64,000 nt of DNA from Cystobasidiopsis lactophilus (GCA_001599975.1 BCIO01000006.1:677587-741586); one strand, 5' to 3'; positions 1 through 14,378 are shown, numbered from the stretch's first letter. A program made the numbers and translations. Notes: generated by a model not told the origin, from the letters alone.

Positions 1-316
1 CTGTTCTCGCTGCCCATGCGCGTCTACAGAAGCAAGCACATCGCTAGGCAACCTGTTCGCGTGCGGTTCCACCCCGCTCTCGCCCACTGCCTCCCTTTCG
101 ATGGCTCACGAAAATGTTTGACGGGGCCCTTCTGACGTATCTTGGACTTCCCTTCTTTGCCCATTCAACCTTTTCACAAAGAAGAGGGTACGAGATGGCG
201 ACAGCGCCTCCGCCAAGTCAAACCGCGTGCTAGCTTTGGTGCCCCTTCTCGCGCAATCGCACTTGCTTTTCTCCCAACAACAACGACTTTGTCCAACAAC
301 TTTTATCAGCTTCAGC
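1..316. other. Left flank and 5' leader
   Basis: No gene is supported here. The final hundred or so bases are pyrimidine-rich with CAACAAC-type stretches, as expected for the 5' leader of the gene that begins at 317. The first 100 bases could be the end of a neighbouring gene, but nothing recognisable was seen. Confidence 0.3.
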
Positions 317-1275
317 ATGACCCTGTCCACTCTTTTGACCATCTCCCTCACCACTTTGACCTTGGCGGCCACCGCAGCTCGCACTGATGTGTTCTTCGAC
401 GGCTCCCAATACCCCGACGGCGCTGCCTTCTGCAAAGACTGGAAAGACACTTGCACGATCATGGCAGAGATTGCAGAGCCCAACCCCACCGCTGACGAAG
501 GCTGGGCGTCGAGCTGGGACTCTTTCTGCGTGGCGCCAAGTGGCCACCCGACGAGTAGGTTGACTTTTTTGCGCTCGATCAAGAGGACTTGGAACTCAAC
601 CGCGCAAGCAGTGGTCGTCGCCGAATGCACTTCGCACTGGCAGAACGCGACTGGCAAGCCAGACAACCCGGGCAGCCAAAACCTCAACCTCGGTGTGGCC
701 GCCAACTTGAAGGCTTCTCTCTTGTTCGGCACCGAGTACTTTGGCCCGACTGGCAACCCCGGAGGCTATAGCGGCACCCTGAACGCGCCTCAGAGCGGCA
801 GCAAACTGAAGCGCACCTTCCAAGTGGCTTACAAGCCTGTGTGAGCACTCGTCTTTGGCCCTCTTCGACCGGTTGATTTTGACGCGACCGCGACAGCAAC
901 ATTCATGCCTCGTTCAACGTCGGAGCCACCCAAGAGGTCCGCTTCTATTTGGGCAACGGCAATGGTGGCAACCCAACCTATGTGCGCACTTTTCCCCCAT
1001 CTTCCTCCCTTTCGAACTTTAGCCCTTACCGCGGCCCACAGATCGGTGCCATCAAACCCAGCAGCTCGAAGCCCACCGCCGTCATCAAGAAAAAGCTCAC
1101 TGTGCCCGCCAAGTTCTGTGGCAAGAAGACGGACCTCATCGCGGTCGAGCACCAGCAAGAGGCGATGGGCGCCGTGGATGTCTTCGACGACGCCTACGAC
1201 TCGGTCTCCGCTGGCTTCCGCACCCAAGACGTCTTCTTCCGGTCTGCCGCCGTCGCCGTCACCTTCAAGTGCTGA
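317..1275 (+). CDS. Putative secreted protein, unknown function
   Basis: Two exons, 317-840 and 897-1275, joined by a 56-base intron (GTGAGC...CAG), give about 300 residues in one frame. The start was chosen because the N-terminus has a hydrophobic Leu/Thr-rich stretch ending in ATAAR, typical of a signal peptide. The rest is soluble, with several Cys residues, potential N-glycosylation sites (NST, NAT) and a Gly/Asn-rich patch near residue 195. Translation continues in frame through a GT...AG-flanked stretch at 982-1022; removing those 41 bases would break the frame, so I kept it as coding. I do not recognise the family. The next genes on the same strand are F-box-like and give no clue to function. 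Confidence 0.6.
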
Positions 1276-1641
1276 GCTTTCTCCTTTCACCCACAACCTT
1301 CAAAGGGCATAGCTCTTTTTCTTCTTTCCTTTTACGCCGACCGCCCAACACTCTTTATACTACCTGGCGCCTTTTCCGCCATTGATTCGATACCCTCCCG
1401 CTGTCTACCTTGCGCGCGCGCGCGTCGAAGTGCAAGTGTGAGCGTGATTGACTGGGAGGCTTTGGAGCCAGCTTCATCGGCATGGACTCTTTGTGCTTGT
1501 TTCTCCCTGGGTCTCTGCACCTGCGAGTGCTCAGACGTGGCGATTGCAATGTCCCGACCACGTCAGCAGTTTGCGCACGGCCCATGTTTTCTCGACGTGG
1601 CCTCCTTTTCTCTCTCCATCGACCATCCGAAAGCTGTACGG

Positions 1642-3021
1642 ATGTTCTCTTGGCGAAAGGCTCGCTTCATCAAGCTGGAGCAAGGCGAGCAAGAGCCGAA
1701 GCAAGAACAAGAGCCGAAGCTCCCGTACGGGCCCGCGTCCAAGCACGCGCAGCTAGCCAACCTCCCTTTCGACGTCTTGGAACCGATACTCACAGAGGTG
1801 TTCGAGCACTCGTACGAGCGAGACCTCTGCCGGAATCACGAGCCAGACAACGACCTGCAGTATGCCTCCCACATCCGCCTCGTCGCTGGACTATCGGGCC
1901 TTTGCCGCCATCTCCGGCCCTTGGTCCTCTCGATAGGCCTTAAGCGTGTAAGGATTAGCTTCAAGAGATGGAGCGCGCCTAGCAAAACGGTCGACAGTCG
2001 GGCTTTGGACAAGGCTACGAAAAGGGACGCCAAGGAACTGGTGCCCCTCTTGGCCTACGTGGCATCCAAGGCGAAGCAAGTTGGCACCCTGGAAATACTT
2101 TGGGATCTTCAACGGAACGAGTCCCCTTGGTCGATTCAGATGCTGGAGCGGCTTCTTGTCGGCCAGGACTTTGGCTGCGTCCACCTGGTTATCTCCATCA
2201 ACCACGCTAGGCTTCCCATCCTCCTCCTGCCGAAAGCCCTGCACCAGGTCAGACTGCGAAAGCTTGTCATTTGGGCCACGACTCCCGGTCGCTTTTCCGA
2301 TGCCGACCTCCAGCAGTTGGTGCACACCGTGATCACCGGCCAACAAGGAAGCTTAGAAGAGCTGAGCATACACTCCGCCATCTCTAGCGCCACTCTTCCA
2401 TACGACTTCTCGGTGAGGCCCACTGCGTACACTCGGGTGAAGGCACAAGACAGCCTGCGAGATCTCACCTCCCTCTACGTCGCCAGTTCGGACGTCTTGT
2501 GCGCTCTCGGCTTCCTCGAAAACCTCAAATGTTGTGTTATCAAGTCTTTGAAGCGTGCCATCTCGCTCCAATTCCTTCCCAACACGGTGGCAAAACTCTC
2601 CGTCGGAGGCTACGGGCCTGGGGTGAAAGGAAAGGAGGTCTTCGGCCAGCTGGCTGGCTTCCAGCTCACTCATCTGGAGCTTCCTGCACCCTTCGAGCGC
2701 GGGCCGGCTCTTCGCGAATGTCTCGCCTTACTGCCGACGACCACCCAGCGTCTGGCCTTGTCATTCGCAGGCGGCTACAACCCTTCGGAAGACCTCCGCT
2801 CCCTCGACACCCATTTGTCTCAGCTATCCTGTCAAGTCTTCGTCCTTCACATTTCATCGCGCACAGTCCTGGCCAACGAAGGGGAGCGCGAAGCCTTTTT
2901 CGCCAATCTCGCGACCTCGTCCTGCGCAAAGCCCATCCACCTCGATCTTGACTCCCGGAAAGAGACACCCGCCATCTCTACTGAAGCATCTTACTTTCAA
3001 AATCTGTATCAGGGCTTTTGA
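1642..3021 (+). CDS. F-box/LRR-like protein (tandem copy 1)
   Basis: Single-exon gene of about 459 residues. ATG 1642 was chosen because the sequence after it lines up with the neighbouring paralogue; an in-frame ATG at 1549 is possible. Near residue 45 there is LPFDVLEPILTEVF, which fits the first helix of an F-box, followed by leucine-rich segments of LRR-like spacing. Blocks such as LKRVRISFKR and VASKAKQVGTLEILW recur almost unchanged in the gene at 3367-4797, so the two are tandem duplicates. F-box proteins usually hold substrates for SCF ubiquitin ligases through Skp1; that role is inferred from the weak F-box only. The acidic and basic low-complexity stretch after the start (KQEQEPK) is specific to this copy. 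Confidence 0.6.
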   Translation: MFSWRKARFIKLEQGEQEPKQEQEPKLPYGPASKHAQLANLPFDVLEPILTEVFEHSYERDLCRNHEPDNDLQYASHIRLVAGLSGLCRHLRPLVLSIGLKRVRISFKRWSAPSKTVDSRALDKATKRDAKELVPLLAYVASKAKQVGTLEILWDLQRNESPWSIQMLERLLVGQDFGCVHLVISINHARLPILLLPKALHQVRLRKLVIWATTPGRFSDADLQQLVHTVITGQQGSLEELSIHSAISSATLPYDFSVRPTAYTRVKAQDSLRDLTSLYVASSDVLCALGFLENLKCCVIKSLKRAISLQFLPNTVAKLSVGGYGPGVKGKEVFGQLAGFQLTHLELPAPFERGPALRECLALLPTTTQRLALSFAGGYNPSEDLRSLDTHLSQLSCQVFVLHISSRTVLANEGEREAFFANLATSSCAKPIHLDLDSRKETPAISTEASYFQNLYQGF

Positions 3022-3366
3022 GGAGAGCTTGCCTCATATCTTCCTGGTAAGCCGTATTTGCTAGGCTTAGGCCTTTCACTGCTTCCCGAATTCATTTCAA
3101 TCTCTTTTTTATCCAGTCGAGAGTCGATGCCCAGACTATGGCCAGGACAAGATAGGGAGCGTGCGCAGTTTGGAATTCAGAGCTTTCGCAGGAAGACCGA
3201 TTGTAGCCTCTCATCAAGGCGGCAGACGCTTGCAACCCTTGATATTCGATCTTTATCATGTCTTTGAGATACTGAGAGCGAGAGAAAAGCGACCCACGAA
3301 CCGCAACGCACACTGCCCTCCACAAAGGGTGGCGGCAAACTTCTTTCCCGGGCAGCGAGCCCTCGC

Positions 3367-4797
3367 ATGGCCTTCTCCAGGCTCGTCGGGTCTCTGTGGC
3401 GCTGGATCAAGTTCTGGTTCTACCCCGGCATCAGCCAATATCGGGAGCTCGAGTCTTGCGACGACCCAGACGACGTGCCGCGCCCTTTGGTCTTGAGCAG
3501 CACGCTGGAGCGCCTCCCAGCCGAAATTCACGCTTTGATCTTTGATTCCGTCTTCGAAGGAGAGTTCTTCAGAGATCTCTTCCGCCCACAAGAGTCCGCC
3601 AGTCGCAGTGGCTGTCTTTACGTCCGGCATGTCAAGGAAGTCTGCCGGATCGCCACCGTCAGTCGCGCACTGAGGAGCCACATACTTCGAAGCGGCTTGA
3701 AGAAGGTCAGAATCAGCTTCAAAAGGCAGGGTGAAGGAGGGGGTGCTTTGGCTTTTCGCTTTAACAAGATGGCCAGGAGCCACGCAAGAAAGCTCAGGCC
3801 TTACTTCGCTTGGCTGGCTTCGAAGGCCAGGTTCGTCGGCTCCCTGGAAGTGCTGTGGAGTGTGGACCGTGCTACGTGCCGACAGTCCCGCAAGCTGCTC
3901 GGCGTCCTCCTCAAAGACCCGACTGCTTTCCCGTCCGTCACTTGCGTCTTCGCCATCGGCCTGCACAACTCGAGAGAAGCGACGGCCTTGCCAGACGCCT
4001 TTTGCCAGTGTCACTTGAAGAAGCTGGTGATACTGGGGGATAGGTCCCACCTGACCGGCCTTGGCATCCTGGAGGACGAGCACTTTCACGACTTGCTGGC
4101 CTCGCTCTACGCCGACAGCCCTAGCGAGCTTGAAGAGCTGAGCATCCAGATCGAAATGCTCTCTCTTCCCTGGATCTTGGATAGCGCTCCTACGAATGGC
4201 GACTTCCCTAACCTGCGCTGCGTTACGATGGTCCACACACCGGACGCGCTGACCACCGTCGGCGTGCTGCCGCTCGACACATGCCGCATCGCCATCCTTT
4301 CGCACTCGACCGACCTCCTGTTCCTGCCGCGCAAACTGGCCAGGCTGTCGATCGGGGCTTATACCGAGGACATGGACGACTGGCAGGAGGTTTGCGCTGA
4401 CCTCCAGCCGCGCACCTTCCTCACCCACCTCGAGCTCGCTATCCCTGATACCCTCCCAGAATCGACGACGCTTGAAGAGTGCTTGCTCCTCCTGCCGCCC
4501 AGCTTGCTGTCCTTGGCGCTCGCCAGCGAAGGTGGTGCCGGCTGCTTCTGCCGACTCGACGCCTTTACGACCTACCTCTCCAGCCCTTCGTGCCAGCTCC
4601 GAAGCTTCACTTTGTGCTTCACCACCGAAATCTTGACAGCGCCACCCGAAGCCGAGGCCGCCGCGAACAGGTCCACCGCAAACTTCCAAAAAGTGCTCCG
4701 GGACAAAGGCATCCGCTACTGGGGCTACGTCGGCGCCTTTTTGCCCAAGCTGGGCGCTGAATTGATCTTCCTGCATACCTTGATGCCCGGCTTTTGA
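3367..4797 (+). CDS. F-box/LRR-like protein (tandem copy 2)
   Basis: Single-exon gene of 476 residues, in the same orientation as the related gene that ends at 3021. The N-terminus (MAFSRLVGSLWRW) contains a Trp-rich, possibly amphipathic helix. LPAEIHALIFDSVF near residue 53 matches the F-box-like helix of its neighbour, and LKKVRISFKR and LASKARFVGSLEVLW match the neighbour's blocks. Leucine-rich segments continue to the C-terminus, which ends LMPGF, as the neighbour ends LYQGF. Divergence is substantial, so the duplication is not recent. Substrate-receptor function is an inference from the family. The opposite strand is open for about 500 codons, but that is a compositional shadow. Confidence 0.65.
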   Translation: MAFSRLVGSLWRWIKFWFYPGISQYRELESCDDPDDVPRPLVLSSTLERLPAEIHALIFDSVFEGEFFRDLFRPQESASRSGCLYVRHVKEVCRIATVSRALRSHILRSGLKKVRISFKRQGEGGGALAFRFNKMARSHARKLRPYFAWLASKARFVGSLEVLWSVDRATCRQSRKLLGVLLKDPTAFPSVTCVFAIGLHNSREATALPDAFCQCHLKKLVILGDRSHLTGLGILEDEHFHDLLASLYADSPSELEELSIQIEMLSLPWILDSAPTNGDFPNLRCVTMVHTPDALTTVGVLPLDTCRIAILSHSTDLLFLPRKLARLSIGAYTEDMDDWQEVCADLQPRTFLTHLELAIPDTLPESTTLEECLLLLPPSLLSLALASEGGAGCFCRLDAFTTYLSSPSCQLRSFTLCFTTEILTAPPEAEAAANRSTANFQKVLRDKGIRYWGYVGAFLPKLGAELIFLHTLMPGF

Positions 4798-5162
4798 CTT
4801 CGCTCTCGCTCTCGCTCTCTCTGTGGATACTTTTCGTGAAGTTCTTGCTCTGCCCCTTGATCTTTCTAGCTAGCTACTGACTACAATCTCTCACTAAGAT
4901 GTTCTCCCTTGGCTGGTTGATATCGCTGTCGGCCCAGGCAACTCATACTTCGTTCGGTGGCGAAGGGTCAGCAGTGGTGGAATGACTAGGGGCTGGTGCG
5001 CGGCGGCCTCCCTCCCCGGCTATACCTCAAGGGCTGGCGTAAGGGTTCCACTTGATGTCAGGTGTGGAATGCAAGGGCCAAGCCAAGGGACTGCAACCGC
5101 GAATTTAGAGGTCACTCCGCACCGACGATGTAAACACACCCAGATTTCCTGAGCGACCTCCA
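4798..5162. promoter_or_regulatory. Intergenic region upstream of VPS34
   Basis: No coding potential was seen. It starts with a CT-rich tract (4800-4822), a probable 3' trailer of the preceding gene, and should contain the promoter of the gene at 5163. No specific operator was identified. Confidence 0.3.
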
Positions 5163-8309
<3,147 letters not shown>

Positions 8310-8513
8310 TCTGTCTTTACGAAATGAAAACCATACGAGTGGCTGCAGCCGCGGCATGACTTCCGGCGTGACCCTGAGTCGGAGGCGCCCGCTGCGCCCC
8401 TCTCACCCCGGCCATCATCAGGGCTCCTGTCATTGCCGCTTTGCTCTTACCAACTTTCGATAGCTCTTTTTCGTCTAAATCAAGTGCAACGCTCTTCCCT
8501 GTGGACTCCGAAA

Positions 8514-9258
8514 ATGCGGCTGCCCATCGCAAATCGCCTGCCAGCAGCGAGCCTGCAGGCGGGCCCTTCGGACAAGAACGCGCCTTTCGTGCTGGTCGAC
8601 GGCGAGCCCATGCTTCTGGAGCTGCAAGGGTCACTGGAATCGGACGCGACAGAAGCTGAAAAGGCCGGGCAGGCGTTCGGGCAGCTGGACCTCTCGAATC
8701 CCGTAAGGTGCTTCTCACCCCCGAAACCATGTTCAGGTCTCAAGCTCGCGCCCGCAGACCAAGCCGACGCTGCTGATCTCCCACCACTTGTTGACGGGCA
8801 AGATTGTCAGCCTGCAAACCCCGTTAGTCGTCCTTCGCCACCAGTTCGCCGATTCTTCCACCCTCTCCCCTTCCGCTTCTGATGACGACGACGATGGACA
8901 AGAAGGGGAGGAAGACGATGATGAACAAGGGATAGAGGCGCACCTGGCCAAGAAGCCGCGGTTAGAGCACGCCACCGGCACCTCGTCTTCGCCAGACACC
9001 TTTCGCAAGTTCGCCGACCAAACGCCTTCTCGCCAGGCCACCATGCCATTGGCCCGGCGCGCCTTTTTACCTTCTTCCGAGTCCCACTTATCCGCCTTGT
9101 CCTCCTCCCCTCTGCCCAAGACGCCGGCCACGCCTTTTTCAGTCAAGGAAGTGCAGGCTGGCTCGCATGAGCTGATTGGCGTCATACGCAGAAAGATCCT
9201 CTTCTCAAAGAGGCCCGACCCGGTGGTGGCCAAGACGGAGGTGGCAGTGGCGGCGTGA
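8514..9258 (+). CDS. CTF8: Chromosome transmission fidelity protein 8
   Basis: Ctf8 is the small subunit of the alternative clamp loader Ctf18-RFC (with Dcc1) and acts in sister-chromatid cohesion and PCNA loading. Two exons, 8514-8702 and 8758-9258, encode about 229 residues. Diagnostic blocks are MRLPI at the start, LLELQGSLE, the stretch KPTLLISHHLLTGKIVSL across the exon junction and the C-terminal IRRKILFSKRPDPVV, in the family order. Between them lies a variable acidic Ser-rich insert (DDDDDGQEGEEDDD), longer than in yeast. It starts about 200 bases after VPS34 on the same strand. The start ATG sits in an AAAATG context and directly precedes the conserved MRLPI. Confidence 0.88.
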
Positions 9259-10012
9259 TGGAATGGGCTTTGGAGGTCACTTGTACATCTTCGCCACCTG
9301 CTGGGTTGAGACCCTGGCTTGGTAAAGAGAGCAAAAGACAGGACAGCTTTGCAGATCTATGCTGAAAGGGACGATTGCGACTATGGTACAAGGGCTTGTT
9401 TTTCGGCTTTTTCGAGGATGATGAAGCGAGAGAGCCTATGAGACAGATTTTCGTTACTGGTTTCGTCAAGCTACAGACCAACTGCCCCGGGGGTGACCAC
9501 TACAGAAGAACGACCGGCGCGAAAGGGGACCACCATGAGAGAATTTGTACATTTCGAGTTTGCTTGTTTGAAGGGGCTGCTTTTGTTTCCCTGTTGAAAG
9601 AGGACGAGAAAGCGAGGCTGGATATTGTGCTGGGGTGAATGTATGACCGAGTATAGGATGGGCGCGACTGTGGAAGATGGAAAAATGATTGGAAGGGGTA
9701 AATGGTGCTCCCAAAGTCGCGCGAATCCGTTTGATGACCGAATATATGATTTGACGCTGGGTGTTGGCGCTCAGTAGAACTGGCCAGTCAGCATCTTGCT
9801 AGCCCTGCAAGGAAACGCCGCGGCAGGATAAGGAAAATGGGCCGCCGAGGAAGCAGCGAGATGCCAACGCACATTGGGCTGAGCCGCCGGGTCTGGCTGG
9901 TCTTGCGCGTCAAGTCCCTGCCCACCCTCTCGTCGCTATCATCAATTGCGGACTCTGGCACTTGCAGCGCTGTGGCTGGCTTCCAAGTCTAAATTACGTT
10001 TGCCAACACGTG
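9259..10012. other. Intergenic between convergent genes
   Basis: This stretch lies between the 3' ends of CTF8 (+) and the Ser-rich gene (-). Only short frames without splice or family support occur. I see nothing else here beyond probable 3' trailers. Confidence 0.3.
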
Positions 10013-10618
10013 TCAGCGTCTGAACGTTGCGAAGGTTGCCAGCGAGAGAGCACGTACAGGTCGCTTGCCCATGCCGCTGTTCATGGAGAGGCGCCTGAAG
10101 AGGCCGAGCGAGTTGGCGGGGTCGGACAGGTTGGGGGAAGTGGGCGAGGTGACGGGAGGCAAGGCGGGAGGGGAGACGGCGTCCTTGGTGCCCTGGAGCC
10201 AGGCGAAGATGCCAGAGCCGCCAGTGGGCGAGCCCACCGTGTTGGTGTTGTCCGTAGCGGCCCAGGAGGAGCGGCGCTTGTAGGCCATGGCTTGGAAGCG
10301 CTTGGTGAGCTCGTCCGAGTCGGCGACCGCCTCGGGCTCGACGATGGTCAGCTTGCCACCCATGCGCGGGGAGGAGCCAGAAGGGGGCGTGCGCAAGGCA
10401 GGGTCGTCCTCTGAGCTGGTCACGGAGGTCGGGGGCGAGACGGAAGGCAGGGAGGAGGGCGAGGCGAGCCCGAATTTAGCGAGCAAGGACAAGGAGGGCG
10501 GCGGCGGCTGGGACAGGGTGTCGGCTGGGGTGTGGTGGTTGCCGGTGAAGGAGACGGAGTGGGAACGAGAGCGGGAGCAGGCGTCGTCCGGCGCGCAAGG
10601 GCTGTCGGAGCTGGACAT
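10013..10618 (-). CDS. Ser/Pro-rich protein, unknown
   Basis: About 201 residues from ATG 10618, dominated by Ser, Pro and Thr. There are two clear basic-directed phosphorylation-type sites, KRRSSW near residue 125 and FRRLSMNS near 178, matching the PKA consensus, and a hydrophobic block GIFAWLQGTKD between them. Small fungal proteins with repeated RRxS sites are common, but I cannot name the family. The C-terminus is uncertain: a GTACGT donor after GKRP at about 10055 could start an intron, with a TTTAG acceptor near 9990, which would replace the last dozen residues and extend the protein. Low-complexity composition makes the exact limits uncertain. Confidence 0.5.
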   Translation of the reverse strand: MSSSDSPCAPDDACSRSRSHSVSFTGNHHTPADTLSQPPPPSLSLLAKFGLASPSSLPSVSPPTSVTSSEDDPALRTPPSGSSPRMGGKLTIVEPEAVADSDELTKRFQAMAYKRRSSWAATDNTNTVGSPTGGSGIFAWLQGTKDAVSPPALPPVTSPTSPNLSDPANSLGLFRRLSMNSGMGKRPVRALSLATFATFRR

Positions 10619-10846
10619 GATTGGGACACGAGATTGGGGGGATTTGCTGTGTTGATGTCGGCGCCGCGCCTGGTTGTGAAGGTTTGAGCTGAGGATTGGG
10701 CGGCGGCGAGCTGACAGAGGTCGGCAACTAAAAAGGGCACGCTAAAAGGCGGCCCTGGGAAACTGGCTGTTGGAGGGAAGGCTCGAAAACTTGCGGGGAG
10801 TCGAAATTTAGCGTGATTTGCGTGGGTCCGCGCAAGCCGCGGAGAA

Positions 10847-13657
10847 CTATCGATGACGAGATTGGTCTATCGTCGAGGTCGAGGCCTCTGACTCGAGCCG
10901 GCTCCTTGCCGGGTGCATTGCATGATTGCATGGAGAAGGCGAAGATTCATGGAGAAGGAAAGCGCTCAATGCTGCATGTTCGAAAGCTCCCTGATCCGAC
11001 CAGCTCTGTACGTCTTCCAGAACACAAAGAGCTGAGCAAAAGGTAAGCAATGGCAAAGGCTCAGCCAAGAAATGGCGACTTGCATATTCAAGCAGGATAA
11101 CGCAGCCATAGACGGCAGCGATCAAAATGAGCGCCGCGTTGCTTTGGACCAAGGTGAAGATGGGCGCAGGCTTGTTTTGGGACGTCTCTGTGTCGCCATC
11201 GTCCTTCACGCCCAGCGAGAATTCAAAGTGGTTGGGTCCGACGGCGAGTAGGCCGAGAAGGCACAGGATGATTCCGAAAATGAAGCGCGTAGAGTCCTTG
11301 AAGATTTGGATAACGTCTGACCACGGAGAACGATCAGTGAGCCAGCTGGACAAAGTGGTGGCAAAGCAGCGTACTTTGTTTCTCGTTGCGAACGCAGCTG
11401 AGAAGTGCCATGAGGATCAGGATGGCGCCAGCACAGGGCATAACCCAGAGAGCGCCTTCAAAGATGTCGGTGGCAAAGGCCGAATAGAACTCAGAGAAAA
11501 GTTCGGTGCCCTCGCCAGCCTGGTGAAAACGCTCCGCCTCGTCCAAGGTCATGTTGTAGATCGGAGCGAAAGCTTGCAGCTCGGCAAACTTTTCCTCCAC
11601 TTCTGGGCTCGGCTCCACTGCGAAGCCAGCGGAAGCCAGCTGCCAGAGAGTCTTCCCGAGGTACTGGAACAGCTCGACCAGTGGATTGACTGGCGCGCGT
11701 CAAGTGAGCACGGTCCTAGGCCAAAATTCTCACAGATATCACGCACTGCCCGAAGTGGAGTCGAACTTGAAGGCATCGGTCAGCCGGACCACCTCGTCCG
11801 CCAAGGTGGGTTGCAGCGCCAAGGCGTTGGCTTCAAGGAACATCGAGGAAGGAATGGTCGTGCCGTTGACAGCGGCGCTTTCCAGGGCATCAAGCATGTC
11901 ACTCGCGAAGTCGAGCGATCGCGACATAGCCAGGGCCACGATGTTGTTCTGCGCAGACAAGCTCCAGTCTGCCTTTCTACGCGGTGCAGGGGTCAGAACT
12001 CACTCTGATGGAGGCGAGGGTGAGCAAAATCATGAAGTGCAGCGGGAAGTGAAGCATGCCTGAAGACGTTCCTGGTCAGACTTTGGTGCAGCGGGTCGAA
12101 TCTGCGGGACGACTGACCCCAGATGTTGCCACGCACTCGACCGACCCAGCGGTTGTCGTTGTTGAAGATGATCCACCAAAGCTCGAACACGATCAGGATG
12201 CCGCAAAACATTTGGAAGAAAATGGTGCCATATCTGTTCGCGAAAGCTGCAGTCGCTTATTTAGGCAGGGTAAATTATGGATGACTGGCAAGCTACTTAC
12301 CTGCTATTGCCTTGTCGACACTGTGCAATAGACCAATGATGCCTTCGCCACTGCATCATCGTGAGACAGAGCAAATTGACAACCTCGCCATCCACACTTA
12401 CAGAATGACTGTTGGCATTGTGCATCAGCAAGGCATGTCGAATGAGCAAGCCTGGAGAAAGGGACGAACTGAGAGTAAACGCTCCAATTCGCTCTGTCAG
12501 CCTTTCGGAAGGCATCCGCGAGAAGGAGGGGCGGAAAGCGACGTAGGCCATGCCTAAGAGCTCAATAACCAAGCCAACGTAGATCAAGGCAATTTTGGCA
12601 GCGCAGAGGGTAGTTGTGCTTCGATTTAAGACAGAGGAGATGATCCAGCAGACCATTGAAGCAGCAGAGACGGCGCCTTGCACGGTTTGAGAATGTGCAG
12701 GGCGGTTGCTTCTCTTCGCCAGCCAGGCCACTAGACATCAAGTCAGGGAAGCCTCAGCGAGTAAGAGCTGCACAGCGCACCGTAAAAATATTGCAGCGCA
12801 AGCAAGCCTCGGTTGATCGCGACAGCGACGGCGATAATGAAGAAACTGCGCCCAGCTTGCAGGTGCACAAAGGCCTCGGTGGAGGTGTCCTCTGGCAGAG
12901 GCGAACGCAAGATGGACAGATTCCAGCCGTCCGTGTTGGCACCAACGTCTGTTCTCATCAATTCAGCGGCCACGTTAAGACAGAATGCTCGCCGAATGAA
13001 TGCCACCCACAGCAGAACAACAGAATCTGAGCCAGTTTGAAGGCCCTGTGCAAGAGATCTTCGGCCTGAAAGCGAACTGTGGGGCGAATGGGCGGAGTCA
13101 GTGGTTCTCTATCTGTCTATACGGGCGAGGGAACACACTGTCATAGAAGGTTTGTGATGCCCAGAGCCTATCGGTCCCACTTCAGTTCAAATGACCAAGC
13201 AAAGCAAGAGACAGGAACGCACCACCAATAGATGGCAAAGAACGAGAAGAACTCGAGCACGCTGGAGGGCACGGTGATCTCCACGTTGGATGAAAAGGTT
13301 GACAGAGTTGCAACTGCAACGAGATCGTAGAACAGGGCCAGCCAGTCCGTGGCCATCAAAGAGTTGGGGAGCCATTTATGCCTGACTCTTGTGTAAGGGT
13401 CCGCGTCGAGGGGGATCTTGGTGGGCAGTATGACGAGCGGCAGAAAGGCTCGAGCCAGGTCGCGCTCCGTCAGCTCCCGGGTCAAGTGGTGCAATTTGGA
13501 CGCAGCATCGTCGTTGTCGTCTTCTCCAGACTCGTTGGACGCTTCTCGCTTCAAGGGCGAGCTCCTGGTGGCAAACGTCAGCGGTAGTCCGTCCTTTGCC
13601 GCCTGAGAGGAACGAACGAGCCGCTGTAGTTGGGTCCATCGCCTTGACCATTACCAT
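10847..13657 (-). CDS. LtrA-type multi-pass membrane protein
   Basis: Belongs to the low temperature requirement A family of polytopic membrane proteins, whose biochemical role is not established. I model 13 exons (minus strand): 13655-13657, 13223-13602, 13139-13167, 13011-13076, 12781-12948, 12470-12730, 12402-12408, 12301-12350, 12118-12246, 12004-12059, 11747-11948, 11375-11689 and 10847-11316; the sum is 712 codons. Family landmarks in order are WLALFYDLV, IYWWLW, FYDIRFQAEDLL, ERIGAFTLIILGEGIIGLL, ILIVFELWWI and LHFPLHFMI, with roughly ten hydrophobic segments. The IILGE motif is only restored by a 7-base exon. The first exon holds just the ATG in this model and is the least certain part, as is the final stretch before the stop. 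Confidence 0.82.
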
Positions 13658-14378
13658 AGACTGGGGCGGTGTCACCAGTATAGGCCATCGTTGGCACTTC
13701 TTGCTGCGCCATTTGCCGGACGGTGCTTGGTGGTGCAAGGTGAACCAAAGGCTCTCCGGAACGAGCGGCTTGGTCGCTCCGGTACAGATCCAAAAACAGA
13801 ACTGCTGGCTGGCCTTGCTTTGCTCTGGTCTTTGATCGATTCCGCGGGAGAACTCCTTTGCGCCCTCTTCTGGCACAAGTTTCAATAGAATACCGTTGTC
13901 TCGTGCGTCGTGATTGAGCCAAGGCAGTCGCGTCGCCATAATGAATGCAAGAGACGGAGGAGCCACAGAGTCTTAGAGGTAGAGACCAACACCGAACGCG
14001 AATCAAAATGGCGTTGGAAGCGCTCGCTGCTGGTGGCTATTTGCTCCGCCAGGATCAGTAGGCACGAGAGGAGGCGTTCGTTGAAGCTATTAAGAGCATG
14101 ATTTAGCCATTTGCGACAGAAAGCGGTGCAGGCAGTGGCAACTTTGGGCCAACTTCATCAGCTTGAAGGAGGATGGAGCGGCATGCATGCCTGCAGCTTT
14201 GGCCTGCAGTACCTTGATCGCGCGACATCTTTCTCACGAGAACAAGCATGAGGCAGAGAGGCAAGTGCCAAGAGCCGGCGAGCGGCCTTTCGCCGCTTGA
14301 CCCCAAAGGGCCAATTGCTTTCGCCTTTCGCCTCGTTGCGCCTTAATATGCCCTGTTTGCCTCCTTAGTTAAAGAAAG
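13658..14378. promoter_or_regulatory. Divergent intergenic region
   Basis: Lies between the start of the LtrA-type gene (-) and a putative secreted protein (+), so it should hold both promoters. Open frames here overlap the upstream side of the LtrA-type gene but do not join it in frame. A CTCCTTAGTTAAAG stretch precedes 14379. No specific binding site was recognised. Confidence 0.3.

Noticed and set aside
982-1022. 41-base GT...AG stretch as an intron in the secreted protein gene
   Set aside because: Removing it would break the reading frame that otherwise runs to the stop at 1275.
3256-4776. 506-codon open frame on the minus strand
   Set aside because: It lies opposite the F-box/LRR gene at 3367-4797, which has a clear paralogue. 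The minus translation is low-complexity and Gln/Glu/Gly-rich, as expected for an antisense shadow in GC-rich coding DNA.
4798-4825. CT-rich repeat as a possible microsatellite element
   Set aside because: Short, imperfect, and typical of fungal UTR pyrimidine tracts.
13578-14006. Minus-strand frame as N-terminal extension of the LtrA-type gene
   Set aside because: It does not connect in frame to the exon encoding the conserved domain by any credible intron. The ATG-only first exon at 13655-13657 fits better.
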